Positions 15,917-25,070 of a stretch of 64,000 nt of DNA are shown in pieces. The stretch comes from Clostridia bacterium (lineage in GTDB: Bacteria; Bacillota; Clostridia; Christensenellales; Aristaeellaceae), in assembly GCA_017526525.1 (NCBI GenBank), contig JAFXRG010000019.1:62001-126000 (forward strand), in the 5' to 3' direction. The notes below the pieces were generated by a model that had not been told where the DNA came from, searched no databases, and was given only the letters and a program-made list of their open reading frames with translations. A program made the translations under genes and the position numbers. How positions within the stretch are numbered: the stretch's first letter is position 1; the number at the start of each line of letters is the position of its first letter.

Positions 15917-17839
15917 TTGCTTTGTCCGAATTGCGGGTTTTATTCCGACCGGGAGGAAAGTGTATGCCCGGAATGCGGGAAAAACCTGCTGGATGCTTCT
16001 TTGGCCGCAACAGGCAGCATTCAGTCTTTGCGTCAGGGAAAGCGGGCCCGGGAGGCTGCCGCCGGCAGGGTGTCAGCCGGACACATCGCTGAAACGGGAA
16101 TACGGGGTCAAAAGGTTGCAGATAACCGTGAAAACCGGTCAGAAGGCGTTCTTCCGAAGGTTTGGGACACAAGAAAATCAGCGGATGAAGCGGACGCTGA
16201 CGAGGCAGCGGAAGGGGAAGCCCCCGGAATTGTTGAAAGAAGACGCCGGAATACGTACGATGAAGATGCGGATGAAATCACAGCGCTGAAATACCTGGCA
16301 GCGCATGATGGAAAAGGTTCTTCCAGACGGATGGTCAACTGGATGAAAATCTCCATTATCGGCATTATTACCGCAGCCTTGCTGATGGGAGGCGGCTGGC
16401 TTTTTCTGAATAAAACCAATCCCGGTCAGAAACTGATTGCCAGGATGGGCGGAGACGCCACATCGGTTGCCATGTGGCAGGTGGGCGATGAAATGCTGAA
16501 TCAGGGGAATATTGATAAAGCGATTCAGCTTTTTGAACAGGCCAAAAAAAAGGACGAGGCGGAAGGCGTTGTGGACGTGGACGGTTTGCTGACTCTGGGC
16601 AGTGCCTATGAGGCTGCAGACCGTCCGAAAGATGCTGCCGCCCTTTATGAACAGATTTATACCAATACACCGTCCCGCACAGAGGCTTATGTGAATCACA
16701 TCAGAATCCTTGAAAACAGCCAGGATGAAAAGGACCTTGTAAAGGCCGCAGAGCTGATGAAAAAGGCTTACGAAAAAACGGGTGAAAAAACATTCCTGAC
16801 GCAGCGGAACGACCTGCTGCCGGCCCCGCCGGAAGTCAATCTGACGGCCGCCTATTATGATACGAAGAAAACGCTGATTTTTACCCAGTATCAGGGGTAT
16901 GATGTTTATTATACCTTCCGGGAGGATGCAGTGCTGCCGGACGAAGGAACAAAAGCGACTAAAGAAGGATATATGATGGATGAGGGGGTTTACAACCTCC
17001 GGGCTGTGGCGGTGAACGGCGAGCTGGTTTCGGATGAACTCAGGGGCACTTACAAGATTATTATGCCTTCTCCCCAGACACCCCGGGCGAACCTGGCACC
17101 GAATACATATAAATCCAGGCAGTCTGTCAAGCTCAAACCCGGCCTGGATGACATGAATGATACAAGCATTGTGATTTATTATACAGTGGACGGGTCCGCA
17201 CCGGATTCGGACAGCCCTGTTTTCGATGGGGAACCGATTCAGCTGCCCAACGGATGGGTAACCTTGAAGGCGGTGGCTGTAAACCGCTATCATAAGCTCA
17301 GCAACACGCTTGAAATCAAATATAAAATCGAAGCGAATCCCAAGCCCAAAACATCCTTCACCCTTGAGGATACCGTGGACAGCCTGAAACTGATGACCAC
17401 AACGCAGAACGAATTTTTCAAAAAATACGGGGAGGGAACCGCTGCCGGTGCTATCGAAATGGAAGGCATGGAGTCTGAGTGCAGGCGGTACGACTACTCC
17501 TGGGGGTATGCTGTGATGACCCTGAACAAAAGGACCTGGGTACTGGCCGCGATTTCCTTTCATGATGCGTCTCCGCTGACAGGGCCGCGGGAAACCCGGG
17601 CAGGCGATACGATGCAGTCAGTTGTTGAAAAGTTCAAGGACATGCAGCAGGTGGAAAGCAAGAGCGGAAACCGCGGGCTGTATTCCAACGGAGACGGGAC
17701 AGGAAAGATCTGGGTTCAGGATAACGGCGAAAAGATTATTCGCTACAGCTGCCATATGGATACACATTGGATTCAGCTGGAATACCTGGTTAATAAATCC
17801 GGAACCGTCAGGAACATAGATTTCAGATACATTCCATGA
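15917..17839 (+). CDS. zinc-ribbon, TPR and beta-sandwich membrane protein
   Basis: 640 residues from a TTG start with AGGAGG 8 bases upstream. Layout: a cytoplasmic zinc ribbon with CPNCG and CPECG at residues 3-22, a charged linker, one membrane helix (about 142-165, ISIIGIITAALLMGGGWLFL), then outside two or three TPR-like helical pairs (MLNQGNIDKAIQLFEQAKKK, LTLGSAYEAADRPKDAAALY), two chitobiase/Fn3-like C-terminal repeats (about 300-470; IYYTVDGSAPDSDSPVF) and a final alpha/beta region (about 475-640). The topology places a zinc sensor or dock inside and a binding stack outside. Probable last gene of this + strand run; a strong terminator lies at 18061-18094. Confidence 0.75.
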   Translation: MLCPNCGFYSDREESVCPECGKNLLDASLAATGSIQSLRQGKRAREAAAGRVSAGHIAETGIRGQKVADNRENRSEGVLPKVWDTRKSADEADADEAAEGEAPGIVERRRRNTYDEDADEITALKYLAAHDGKGSSRRMVNWMKISIIGIITAALLMGGGWLFLNKTNPGQKLIARMGGDATSVAMWQVGDEMLNQGNIDKAIQLFEQAKKKDEAEGVVDVDGLLTLGSAYEAADRPKDAAALYEQIYTNTPSRTEAYVNHIRILENSQDEKDLVKAAELMKKAYEKTGEKTFLTQRNDLLPAPPEVNLTAAYYDTKKTLIFTQYQGYDVYYTFREDAVLPDEGTKATKEGYMMDEGVYNLRAVAVNGELVSDELRGTYKIIMPSPQTPRANLAPNTYKSRQSVKLKPGLDDMNDTSIVIYYTVDGSAPDSDSPVFDGEPIQLPNGWVTLKAVAVNRYHKLSNTLEIKYKIEANPKPKTSFTLEDTVDSLKLMTTTQNEFFKKYGEGTAAGAIEMEGMESECRRYDYSWGYAVMTLNKRTWVLAAISFHDASPLTGPRETRAGDTMQSVVEKFKDMQQVESKSGNRGLYSNGDGTGKIWVQDNGEKIIRYSCHMDTHWIQLEYLVNKSGTVRNIDFRYIP

Positions 17840-17867
17840 CACAACGGATGGGTTTGCGGGAAGGAAA

Positions 17868-18113
17868 TCAGGGAGACGGCGGACCAAAAAGGGTACAGCC
17901 CATCTCCCGGAAATAACGGATTTTTTCCCGAAGGCTTTCTTCTGTGGCCTCAAAATGAACCGCCAGACAGGACAGGCAGAAGAAATGCTCCGCGCCCCGG
18001 TTGATCAGCTTTTTTGTCAGGGCAATTTCATCCGTCTCCAGCAGGCGGCCGCACTGAAAACAGACCGGCTGAGATGAGCCGGCCTGTTTTTTTTCGCAAA
18101 ACGGATTATCCAT
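17868..18113 (-). CDS. small zinc-ribbon protein
   Basis: 81 residues with two CXXC knuckles, CFQCG (18-22) and CLSCL (46-50), separated by DEIALTKKLINRGAEHFF, then a helix and a GCTLFG end. The four cysteines predict one structural zinc. I think similar short proteins exist in Clostridia, but I cannot name a function. The ATG lies 8 bases inside the end of the alpha-galactosidase gene, so translation is coupled. Codons 8-19 also form the + strand terminator of the converging operon, a rare double use of sequence. Confidence 0.68.
   Translation of the reverse strand: MDNPFCEKKQAGSSQPVCFQCGRLLETDEIALTKKLINRGAEHFFCLSCLAVHFEATEESLREKIRYFREMGCTLFGPPSP
18061..18094 (+). terminator. Rho-independent terminator inside the antisense zinc-ribbon gene
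   Basis: On the + strand CAG-a-CCGGCT, loop gagatg, AGCCGG-c-CTG, then eight T. It would stop the converging + strand transcript after the zinc-ribbon/TPR gene ending at 17839, about 220 bases past its stop codon. Confidence 0.72.
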
Positions 18114-19296
18114 TTTTCCGGACCAGCCGGCACAGGTAAAGTTTCATATCGTGACCGGGAACTTCCTGATTGAAATAGTCGCTTTTGCGCCCAAGGTTTT
18201 CCCCGGTGAAAACATCCTTCACGTCCAGGGCGAAGCCGGAAAGAACCGGAACGCCGAGATCCACCAGTTCGCAGTGAATGGTGCTTTTTGCTTCTGAAAG
18301 ATTCAGGAAGGCCAGGGCAAATTCACCGTCAGAAAGATGACGGAAAATCGTGTAGGAAGAATCCGGGATTTCACGCCAGGGCATTTCGCCTTCCTTCGGG
18401 TCCGGATTGCCGGTGAAAATGGAGGTTTTGCGAATCAGATAGGGGGAACGGCATTCCTCATCCTGATTGATGCGCAGAAGATCCGGATGTTTCATAAGGG
18501 CTTCGTATTCCGGGGCAACGGAACGCAGATCTGCACCCATCATCAGGGGAACACCGCAAAGGCACCAGAGGGCAAACTGCATACGGTATTCTTCGTAAGT
18601 GCAGACCCTGCCGACTCCGACGTTGCCTTTGCCGCCCATGCCCACCGTCAGCATGTCCATATCGTTGAATGAGCCGGGGGCACTCATGCAAAGGTTATCC
18701 AGCTGGGATTTGAAAATTTCCGTAAAAGAACGATAGTTATCCATGATGTCTCCCGTGGAACGGTACATATGCGCTCCGACACTGCGCATCCATTTCCAGG
18801 GATCTTTCTGCCCCCAGTTGCAGGCGGAAAAGAGAATGTCACGGCCGGTGGATTTCAGAGCCATGGACATGGTCTGATATCTGGTGCGGCAATCTCCGGT
18901 TTGCGGGAAATTGCAGAAATCATATTTCAGGAAATCAACGCCCCAGGAAGCAAAGGTGGCGGCATCTATGTATTCATGATCATAACTGGAGGGATAGCCG
19001 GCACAGGTCATGACGCCGGCACAGGAATACATGCCGAACTTCAGCCCTTTGGAGTGGACATAATCGGACAGCGCTTTCATGCCGTATGGGAATTTGGCAG
19101 GATCCGGCACCAGAAGTCCGTTTTCGTCCCGATCCCTCAGAGACCAGCAGTCATCGATGACAAGATATTCATATCCTGCATCGCGATAACCACGATCCAC
19201 CATAAAATCAGCCATTTCACGAATCAGACTGTCGGAAATTTTTTCTCCGAAGGTGTTCCAGGAATTCCAGCCCAGCGGGGGAAGGGATGCAAGCAT
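18106..19296 (-). CDS. GH27 alpha-galactosidase
   Basis: 396 residues. It begins PPLGWNSWNTFGEKIS, the GH27 N-terminal signature; the nucleophile Asp is in FLKYDFCN (about residue 130), the acid/base Asp is in YRSTGDIMDNY (about 183), and the FNDMDMLTVG motif follows. It removes terminal alpha-1,6-galactose from raffinose-type sugars or galactomannan fragments. No signal peptide, so it works on imported oligosaccharides. AGGAGG precedes the ATG. The C-terminal beta domain is about 100 residues. It overlaps the next small zinc-ribbon gene by 8 bases and follows the pseudouridine synthase gene at 45 bases. Confidence 0.93.
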   Translation of the reverse strand: MLASLPPLGWNSWNTFGEKISDSLIREMADFMVDRGYRDAGYEYLVIDDCWSLRDRDENGLLVPDPAKFPYGMKALSDYVHSKGLKFGMYSCAGVMTCAGYPSSYDHEYIDAATFASWGVDFLKYDFCNFPQTGDCRTRYQTMSMALKSTGRDILFSACNWGQKDPWKWMRSVGAHMYRSTGDIMDNYRSFTEIFKSQLDNLCMSAPGSFNDMDMLTVGMGGKGNVGVGRVCTYEEYRMQFALWCLCGVPLMMGADLRSVAPEYEALMKHPDLLRINQDEECRSPYLIRKTSIFTGNPDPKEGEMPWREIPDSSYTIFRHLSDGEFALAFLNLSEAKSTIHCELVDLGVPVLSGFALDVKDVFTGENLGRKSDYFNQEVPGHDMKLYLCRLVRKNG

Positions 19297-19340
19297 ACAA
19301 TAAATCCTCCTGTTGTTTATTTTTCCGTCGCCCCGTTGAA

Positions 19341-20210
19341 TCAGAACGGGGGATCAATTTCAAAAGCACGGCCGTTCAGGGCCGGAAGATCCGGAACATT
19401 GAGAACAAGCCTTGTGGCACAGAGCTTCAGGGAACGCGCTTTTTGCTGGTGATTGAATTCCCGGTCTCCGTAGAGATCATCCCCCAGCACGGGATGCCCC
19501 AGAGCAGCAAGATGGGCCCGGATCTGATGGGTGCGGCCGGTGAAGAGCCGGACCCGGAGCCTCGACACAGCCCCTGCGGACAGGGTTTCATATCCGGTCA
19601 TAATAGGCCGGGCGCCCTGCACGGGATGATCGAAGATCCTGACTTTTGCCTTTTCGGCATCCTTCAGCAGAAAGCCTTCACAAACAGCGGAAGGCGGTTT
19701 CATAAACCCTCGGACAAGGCAGGTGTAGTACTTCTCAAGGGATCGTGAACGGAAGGCTTCCAGCAGAACGGTAAGGGAGGCGCTGTTCTTTGCAAACAGG
19801 CAGAGTCCGCAGGTCTTGTTGTCCAGCCGGTGACAGGGAGACGGAGCGAAAGCAGAAGGATTGTTTTTTTCCGTGTGCATACGGCAGAGATCCGTAAGGG
19901 ACAACTGACCCGGAGCATCGCTTTCCACGCTGATCCCTGCAGGCTTATTGACCAGCAGGATATCCTCATCTTCATAGACTACGCGGAGAAGGTCTTCACT
20001 GTCTGTTCTGTCCGGAAGGTAAACGCAAAGGGACTGGCCGGCCCGCACCGGGGTATCCCGGCCGACACGTGCTCCGTCCAGCTTTACATCGCGGGAGGAA
20101 AAAAGTTTGCGAAAAACGCTTTCCTGCGTATCCGGAAGCAGATGACGCAAAAGCAGGGCAACTTTCATACCGTCCGCTTCAGGCGGAATTACAAATGACT
20201 TCAGCGGCAT
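19341..20210 (-). CDS. RluA-family rRNA pseudouridine synthase
   Basis: 289 residues. An S4-like RNA-binding segment (FRKLFSSRDVKLDGARV, about 35-51) precedes the catalytic domain with the invariant Asp in CHRLDNKTCGL (about residue 126) and the late GRTHQIRAHLAALGHPVLGD block. It isomerises uridine in large-subunit rRNA or tRNA; the exact position cannot be told from sequence alone (RluD/RluC/YjbO-type). It lies 13 bases after the unknown 350-residue gene, likely in the same transcript. Confidence 0.92.
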   Translation of the reverse strand: MPLKSFVIPPEADGMKVALLLRHLLPDTQESVFRKLFSSRDVKLDGARVGRDTPVRAGQSLCVYLPDRTDSEDLLRVVYEDEDILLVNKPAGISVESDAPGQLSLTDLCRMHTEKNNPSAFAPSPCHRLDNKTCGLCLFAKNSASLTVLLEAFRSRSLEKYYTCLVRGFMKPPSAVCEGFLLKDAEKAKVRIFDHPVQGARPIMTGYETLSAGAVSRLRVRLFTGRTHQIRAHLAALGHPVLGDDLYGDREFNHQQKARSLKLCATRLVLNVPDLPALNGRAFEIDPPF

Positions 20211-20222
20211 AAAACACCGACC

Positions 20223-21275
20223 TTACTGTACGCGGGAGGAAGAAAACCACAGCCAGCGCGGAATACGGCTGCTGAGATCCCGGAGGGCCTTGAGCATTTC
20301 TTCGGTAGGCAGGGAAACCAGCATGGAAGAAAGAACCTCCTGCATGTCCGTCAGCGGGACATCCTGTTTTGCAAGAATGATGAGGTCTTCCACCGCGTCC
20401 TCCGGAGTCAGTTCCGGCCGTACGGCATCCGTGATGGCAAAAAGCATCTGTTCATAAAGAGGAGATTCCAGATCGCTGATGCTGTCCGATGCCTCCTGCA
20501 GGGAAACGTCGTCCATCTGCCGGAATGCACAGGAAGCCGCAGAAAGGCTCCTCAGTGTTTTTTCAGGATCTGCAAGTCCGGGGTGAATCAGGACGAGCCG
20601 GCCGGATTCATCATAAACATAGTCACAGGCTGCGAAAAGCATCCGTTCGATCAGTTCGGGATGATTTTCCGCATAGGTTCCTTTCAGCAGTGACTGAAGA
20701 TGCAGAACAGGACCCGAAGCCTGGGTGATCCCGGAAAGGTAAAGAGAATTGTCAATGCTTTCCTGAACCAGTTCAACGGCATCCCTGATTTTTTTATGGC
20801 CTTCCCGGGCAAGCAGCAGGAGCGCAGAGGCGCAAAGTTGATGGGGCATGTACAGAACCTGTCCGCTGTCCTCCCGACGGGTTCGGCACCAGAGACGGCG
20901 AACAAGACTGCGGGCGGGGATCAGTTCATCCCAGTCCTGAAGAGTCAGTTTGCCGCCGAAAAGCACCAGGCGAACCATCAGATCGTGCTCTTCCGGGGAA
21001 AGGAGCGCAAGCTCCGGGGCAAAAGAAGAGAGAACGCGGATCCGGAGCTGTTCGACCGTGTGCAGGGAAAACTCCTTTTTTTTCAGATCCTCCCTGGGAA
21101 AATACGAAAGAGCGTAAAAAGATTCAGCATCCTTGTCGGTACAGTCATTGTCAAAAAGGCAAAGGAAAGGAAGGCCTGCAAGATCCTTCTCGCAAGCCTC
21201 CAGCTGGTTGGCGCGCAGGACGCTCATCGTCTTGTCTGCCCAATGATAAGGACGGGTGTTTTCCTGTCTGAGCAT
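20223..21275 (-). CDS. hypothetical helical protein
   Basis: About 350 residues. ATG at 21275 has TGAGG 6 bases upstream; a GTG 12 bases earlier is the alternative. The protein is soluble, rich in Leu, Ser, Glu and Arg, mostly helical, with no cysteine knuckles, signal or membrane segments. Visible blocks: YHWADKTMSVLRANQL near the start, LMVRLVLFGGKLTLQDWDELIP about 110-130, and an acidic C-terminal half (SDSISDLESPLYEQMLF). No family recognised. It is followed after 13 bases by the pseudouridine synthase gene and preceded by ilvE stop-to-start spacing of about 35 bases, so it may share a transcript with both. Confidence 0.6.
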   Translation of the reverse strand: MLRQENTRPYHWADKTMSVLRANQLEACEKDLAGLPFLCLFDNDCTDKDAESFYALSYFPREDLKKKEFSLHTVEQLRIRVLSSFAPELALLSPEEHDLMVRLVLFGGKLTLQDWDELIPARSLVRRLWCRTRREDSGQVLYMPHQLCASALLLLAREGHKKIRDAVELVQESIDNSLYLSGITQASGPVLHLQSLLKGTYAENHPELIERMLFAACDYVYDESGRLVLIHPGLADPEKTLRSLSAASCAFRQMDDVSLQEASDSISDLESPLYEQMLFAITDAVRPELTPEDAVEDLIILAKQDVPLTDMQEVLSSMLVSLPTEEMLKALRDLSSRIPRWLWFSSSRVQ

Positions 21276-21321
21276 CGGTTTCCTCACTTCACTTGATTCA
21301 TGAAAGGAAACAGCGGAAAAA

Positions 21322-22389
21322 TCAAAGCTTGGTGATCCATCCGTAAGGATCTTCCAGCCGCCCGTACTGAATACCGGTCAGGGTATCATACAGCTTTTGC
21401 GCTACCGGGCCGATTCCGCCGTCTCCAAGGGTAATTCTTTCATCTTCCATAGCCAGAACGCCTACCGGGCTGATCACGGCGGCAGTTCCGGTACCGAATG
21501 CCTCCGTCAGTTTTCCGGCCTTGGCATCGGCAAAGATTTCATGGACATCCAGCCGGGCTTCTTCGGCTTCGAACCCAAGCTGACGGGCTATTTTCAGCAC
21601 GCTGTCCCGGGTGATACCGGGCAGAATGGATCCGTTCAGGCGGGGCGTCACGATTTTGTTGCCGTAAGCGAACATCATGTTCATGGAGCCGACTTCTTCA
21701 ATGTATTTCTGATCCACACCGTCCAGCCACAGCACCTGGGAGAATCCTTTCTTTTCGGCAATGTCACCGGCAAGGATGGAAGCAGCATAGTTTCCCGCGC
21801 ACTTTGTGAAGCCTACACCGCCACGAACCGCGCGGACATATTCATCTTCCACGTAAATGCTGACCGGCTTCAGGCCTTCCTTGTAATAGGCACCAACCGG
21901 GCTGAGAATGATAAAGAAGCAGTATTTCTTGGATGCATGAACGCCCAGGCCGACATCCGTGGAAATCATTGTCGGCCGAATGTAAAGGGAAGTACCTTCC
22001 TTATGGGGCACCCAGTCCGCATCAATACGGATGAGCTGTTTCAGGCCTTCCATTGCGGTTTCCTCGTCCAGAGCCGGCATGCACATACGCTGGGCGCTGC
22101 GGGTCATACGGGCCAGGTTGTCCCCGGCACGGAAAAGCTGAAGGCCCCCGTCTGCCCGGCGGTAGCACTTGCAGCCTTCAAAGATCGCCTGTCCGTAATG
22201 GAAAACCATGGCAGCGGGATCCATGGAAAAATCGCCGTAGGGGACGATCCGGGCGTTATGCCAGCCAAGGCCCAGTTCGTAATCCATCATAAACATATGA
22301 TCGGTAAAAATCCGGCCGAAACCGAGCGCGGATTCATCCGCAGGTTTTGTTTTCGGATTTTTAGTAAGCGTTACTTTGATATCCAGCAT
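21322..22389 (-). CDS. ilvE: branched-chain amino acid aminotransferase
   Basis: 355 residues, the longer BCAT form (fold type IV). It transfers the amino group between glutamate and the keto acids of Leu, Ile and Val. PLP-binding lysine in GFTKCAGNYAAS (about 197), then QVLWLDGVDQKYIEEVGSMN, the BCAT signature, and GSILPGITRDSVL. AGAGGAAGGG stands before the ATG. A TATAAT box (22431-22426, leftward) with no clear -35 lies 37 bases upstream. I saw no T-box or leader peptide. Confidence 0.94.
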   Translation of the reverse strand: MLDIKVTLTKNPKTKPADESALGFGRIFTDHMFMMDYELGLGWHNARIVPYGDFSMDPAAMVFHYGQAIFEGCKCYRRADGGLQLFRAGDNLARMTRSAQRMCMPALDEETAMEGLKQLIRIDADWVPHKEGTSLYIRPTMISTDVGLGVHASKKYCFFIILSPVGAYYKEGLKPVSIYVEDEYVRAVRGGVGFTKCAGNYAASILAGDIAEKKGFSQVLWLDGVDQKYIEEVGSMNMMFAYGNKIVTPRLNGSILPGITRDSVLKIARQLGFEAEEARLDVHEIFADAKAGKLTEAFGTGTAAVISPVGVLAMEDERITLGDGGIGPVAQKLYDTLTGIQYGRLEDPYGWITKL

Positions 22390-22467
22390 AGGGAATCCCT
22401 TCCTCTCTAAGAAAAATGATAATTAATTATACGCCTCAGATGATAAAAATCCTGCTTTTTTCCTGTA

Positions 22468-23253
22468 TCACATTTCATCCCGGATTTCTTCCAGGGTCAG
22501 CGGAATGGTAATCAGCGGAGCCCCGTCCAGGGCTTCTTCGGCCAGGACATCCCAGGGAAACAGATAGAAAACAGGGTTGCCGGTTTCATCCAGGTAAAAA
22601 TCCTGATCGGGATTGAAGATCAGTTCCAGGTCTTCTTCCGGTAGTTCCGGATCAAAGGGAAGTCCGTGAGGATTGCGCCTGATTTCATTCCAGACCATGG
22701 AACGAACGGTTTCCGATACCTTTCCGGTTTGGCGGGTTTCAAGCCACTCGTCGTTTTCCCCGGTGCTAAGGATTCCGAGAAGATTTGGGAGGGAATAGAG
22801 AGAATTCGGCATGCCGTTGAACCGGGAAAAGGTATTACCCTCCCATTTTTCGGAGAAATCCGTCTGGTCATCGCTTTCCTGAATTTCGGTTACTGTGTGA
22901 ATAAGGACGGAAAAATACTCATCATTGTTGCAGGTGACGGTGTAGGAAACCGTAACATCGACGTTCTGGCCGAGGGAAGCATAAAGGTCTGAAAGATTGG
23001 GAATGGTATTGTTGACCGTATCGGGAATCTGGTATTCATACCATGAGTTGATCCGATAGGCGGTCGGGTCCGACGGATCTGCGTGGGGATAGCGGTAGGT
23101 GTACCGGTATCGGCCGTCTGCGTCATCCGAGCCGTTGTAAAAAACCGTGATCGTGTCGGAATAATCGTCGGTCAGCGGCAGGGGATCTGCCAGGGACGCC
23201 GTCGGAAGAAGGAAAAAGACAAGAAGAATCGGAAGAAGAAGGATCCGTTTCAC
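22468..23253 (-). CDS. secreted DUF3298/RsiV-like protein
   Basis: 261 residues from GTG at 23253, chosen because GGAGG stands 8 bases upstream and the product then starts with a clean signal peptide (KRILLLPILLVFFLLPTASLA, cut before DP). The mature part has an N-terminal beta region (YRINSWYEYQIPDTVN, DUF4163-like) and a C-terminal DUF3298-like block (GNPVFYLFPWDVLAEEALDG, PLTLEEIRDEM), as in the extracellular part of RsiV-type proteins, which can bind lysozyme. No lipobox. Last gene of the LCP / zinc-ribbon / DUF3298 operon (29 bases downstream of its neighbour). Confidence 0.7.
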   Translation of the reverse strand: MKRILLLPILLVFFLLPTASLADPLPLTDDYSDTITVFYNGSDDADGRYRYTYRYPHADPSDPTAYRINSWYEYQIPDTVNNTIPNLSDLYASLGQNVDVTVSYTVTCNNDEYFSVLIHTVTEIQESDDQTDFSEKWEGNTFSRFNGMPNSLYSLPNLLGILSTGENDEWLETRQTGKVSETVRSMVWNEIRRNPHGLPFDPELPEEDLELIFNPDQDFYLDETGNPVFYLFPWDVLAEEALDGAPLITIPLTLEEIRDEM

Positions 23254-23282
23254 GGAAATCACCTCCCTTTGGGAATAAGGGT

Positions 23283-25055
23283 TTATTTGTCGTACTTGTA
23301 GCGGCCGTTCAAAAGCGGCATTCCGGAATAGGTGGAAGCGGCATCGGCATAAATCCGGCAATACTTGCCGATTTCCCATTTGTTTTTTGTGCAGTTTTCA
23401 ACAACCACCGGCTGGGATTTTCCGTCCTCGCTGGTGTTGATCACCACCATTTGCGGTTTCTGCGAAACCTCGTACTGAACAATGCCCTTGACCACATAGA
23501 CCTGGGAACGGGCGGAACGGACGGAAATATTGCTCAGGAGCTCGGAATAGCTTTCCGCAGAAAGAGGCCAGGCTTTGACGGTGTATTCGTCTGCCGGCGG
23601 ACAGTAATACACAACGTGATCCACCTGTGAAGGCTTTTTGCCCGGATAGGAGGCAACAATGCTGATGGTGTTGTTGCCGATTTTGTCAAAGATTGCATAA
23701 AAGGAGAATTTTCCCGTGGTGTCAAGATCCGTAATGTTCAGATCCGAATAGGGGGTCAGCACCTCTACATAGGCTCCGGGCAGCGTGGTGGCGGTTACCC
23801 TCATATTTTTTTTATCTGTCGTTCCGTAGGTGTTGACAGACAGATCCAGGGGAATATCCTGACGGGCGCGGTAGTAGACCACCTTGACGGTGCTGTCGCG
23901 ACAGTACTGAGCCCGCACCACAATGGTAAATTCATTGTCCCCGATGGGCTGAATGGTTGCATTGTAAGTCATTTCACCGGTTTTCGAAGATACGGTATCA
24001 CTGTAATCCTTTCCGTTGACGGTAACGTGCGAACCGGGGCGGACCGCAATTTTGATTGCGGCCATGCTGGTGGAAACCGTTGTGCGGGTTGTTTCGGGAG
24101 AAATAAGCTCCACCGGACTCGGGGGAATGGAAATGGTATAGGTGATCGGGTTCATGGGAGTCTGGCGTCCGGTGGAGGATTTGAGGAAAGGCGTCAGGGT
24201 AACATTCATCGTTTCATCCAGTGAACCCTCCAGATTGTCATACCAGATATGGTCCGGAATCTCAATGGTTGCAAAGCCTTCGCTGACCACATAACTGGCA
24301 TGCAGTTCACTGACGTAAATGGTGCTTCCGTCCGTTCCGGGAATCAGAATCGTATGCGCGGCCAGATCGTTCAGCACGCCGGTGGAAACCACCACTCCCG
24401 GCGCGTTTTCCGGAACGCGTCCCGGATGATCCACAAAGAAATAACGGTATGCAAAGAAACCGCCGCCGAAAAAGAGAGCTGCGCACAGGATTCCGATGAG
24501 AATGCGGGGGAAAAGGCGGTGACGTTTGGGAAGGAAACGGCTGGTACGGCGCGGAAGCAACTCTTCCCGGGTGCGGACGGAATCAGGAATCAGGGGATCA
24601 TAGACTCGGGATTCCACGAAGGCGCCGTTTTCATCCATAAAGCGGACACGGGAACGGATTTCGGATTCACGTCTGGCACGGAGTCCGGATTCGGATTCCT
24701 GCCGAAGAACGACCTTTCTTCCGACAGGAGGCTGATCCGGGTCCGTTTGATCCAGAATCTGAGAGGCAGATTCCGTTTCACGGCTTTCAGACCGGAGACG
24801 TTCCTGCAGGGCAGCGCCGCGCTTTTTGCGTTTTTTCAGATCCTGCATTTCCCCGGCAAGGGCATCCCTGGGCTCAGGTGTCTGATCTGTCTGGCCGAAT
24901 TCATCGGCACGGAGATAAGTAGTGGAAGATCCCTCGTCGCGCAGGGAATCCTTCCATGCATAACGGGAAGCTTCGTCAATGTTCAGCGGAGAACCGCAGC
25001 GTACGCAGTGCGGCTGGGAGGCACGGTTCCATAAACCGCATTCCGGACATTTCAT
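23283..25055 (-). CDS. zinc-ribbon membrane protein with extracellular beta domains
   Basis: 590 residues. A cytoplasmic zinc ribbon at the very start (CPECG, residues 3-7; CVRCG, residues 17-21), a long charged linker (25-180), one membrane helix (about 184-208, ILIGILCAALFFGGGFFAYRYFF), then repeated beta-sandwich segments outside (about 215-480; several VTVNG/VEVLTP-type strands) and a C-terminal barrel-like segment (VYVVKGIVQYEVSQKPQMVV, about 515-590) suggesting an OB-type fold. Same plan as the gene at 15917 but with different outer domains. It lies 15 bases after the LCP gene. Confidence 0.72.
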   Translation of the reverse strand: MKCPECGLWNRASQPHCVRCGSPLNIDEASRYAWKDSLRDEGSSTTYLRADEFGQTDQTPEPRDALAGEMQDLKKRKKRGAALQERLRSESRETESASQILDQTDPDQPPVGRKVVLRQESESGLRARRESEIRSRVRFMDENGAFVESRVYDPLIPDSVRTREELLPRRTSRFLPKRHRLFPRILIGILCAALFFGGGFFAYRYFFVDHPGRVPENAPGVVVSTGVLNDLAAHTILIPGTDGSTIYVSELHASYVVSEGFATIEIPDHIWYDNLEGSLDETMNVTLTPFLKSSTGRQTPMNPITYTISIPPSPVELISPETTRTTVSTSMAAIKIAVRPGSHVTVNGKDYSDTVSSKTGEMTYNATIQPIGDNEFTIVVRAQYCRDSTVKVVYYRARQDIPLDLSVNTYGTTDKKNMRVTATTLPGAYVEVLTPYSDLNITDLDTTGKFSFYAIFDKIGNNTISIVASYPGKKPSQVDHVVYYCPPADEYTVKAWPLSAESYSELLSNISVRSARSQVYVVKGIVQYEVSQKPQMVVINTSEDGKSQPVVVENCTKNKWEIGKYCRIYADAASTYSGMPLLNGRYKYDK

Positions 25056-25070
25056 ATCTTGCCACTCCTG

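Noticed and set aside
22390-22467. Possible regulatory leader before ilvE
   Set aside because: Only a TATAAT and a ribosome site are visible; no T-box, attenuator or leader peptide with Leu/Val/Ile codons.
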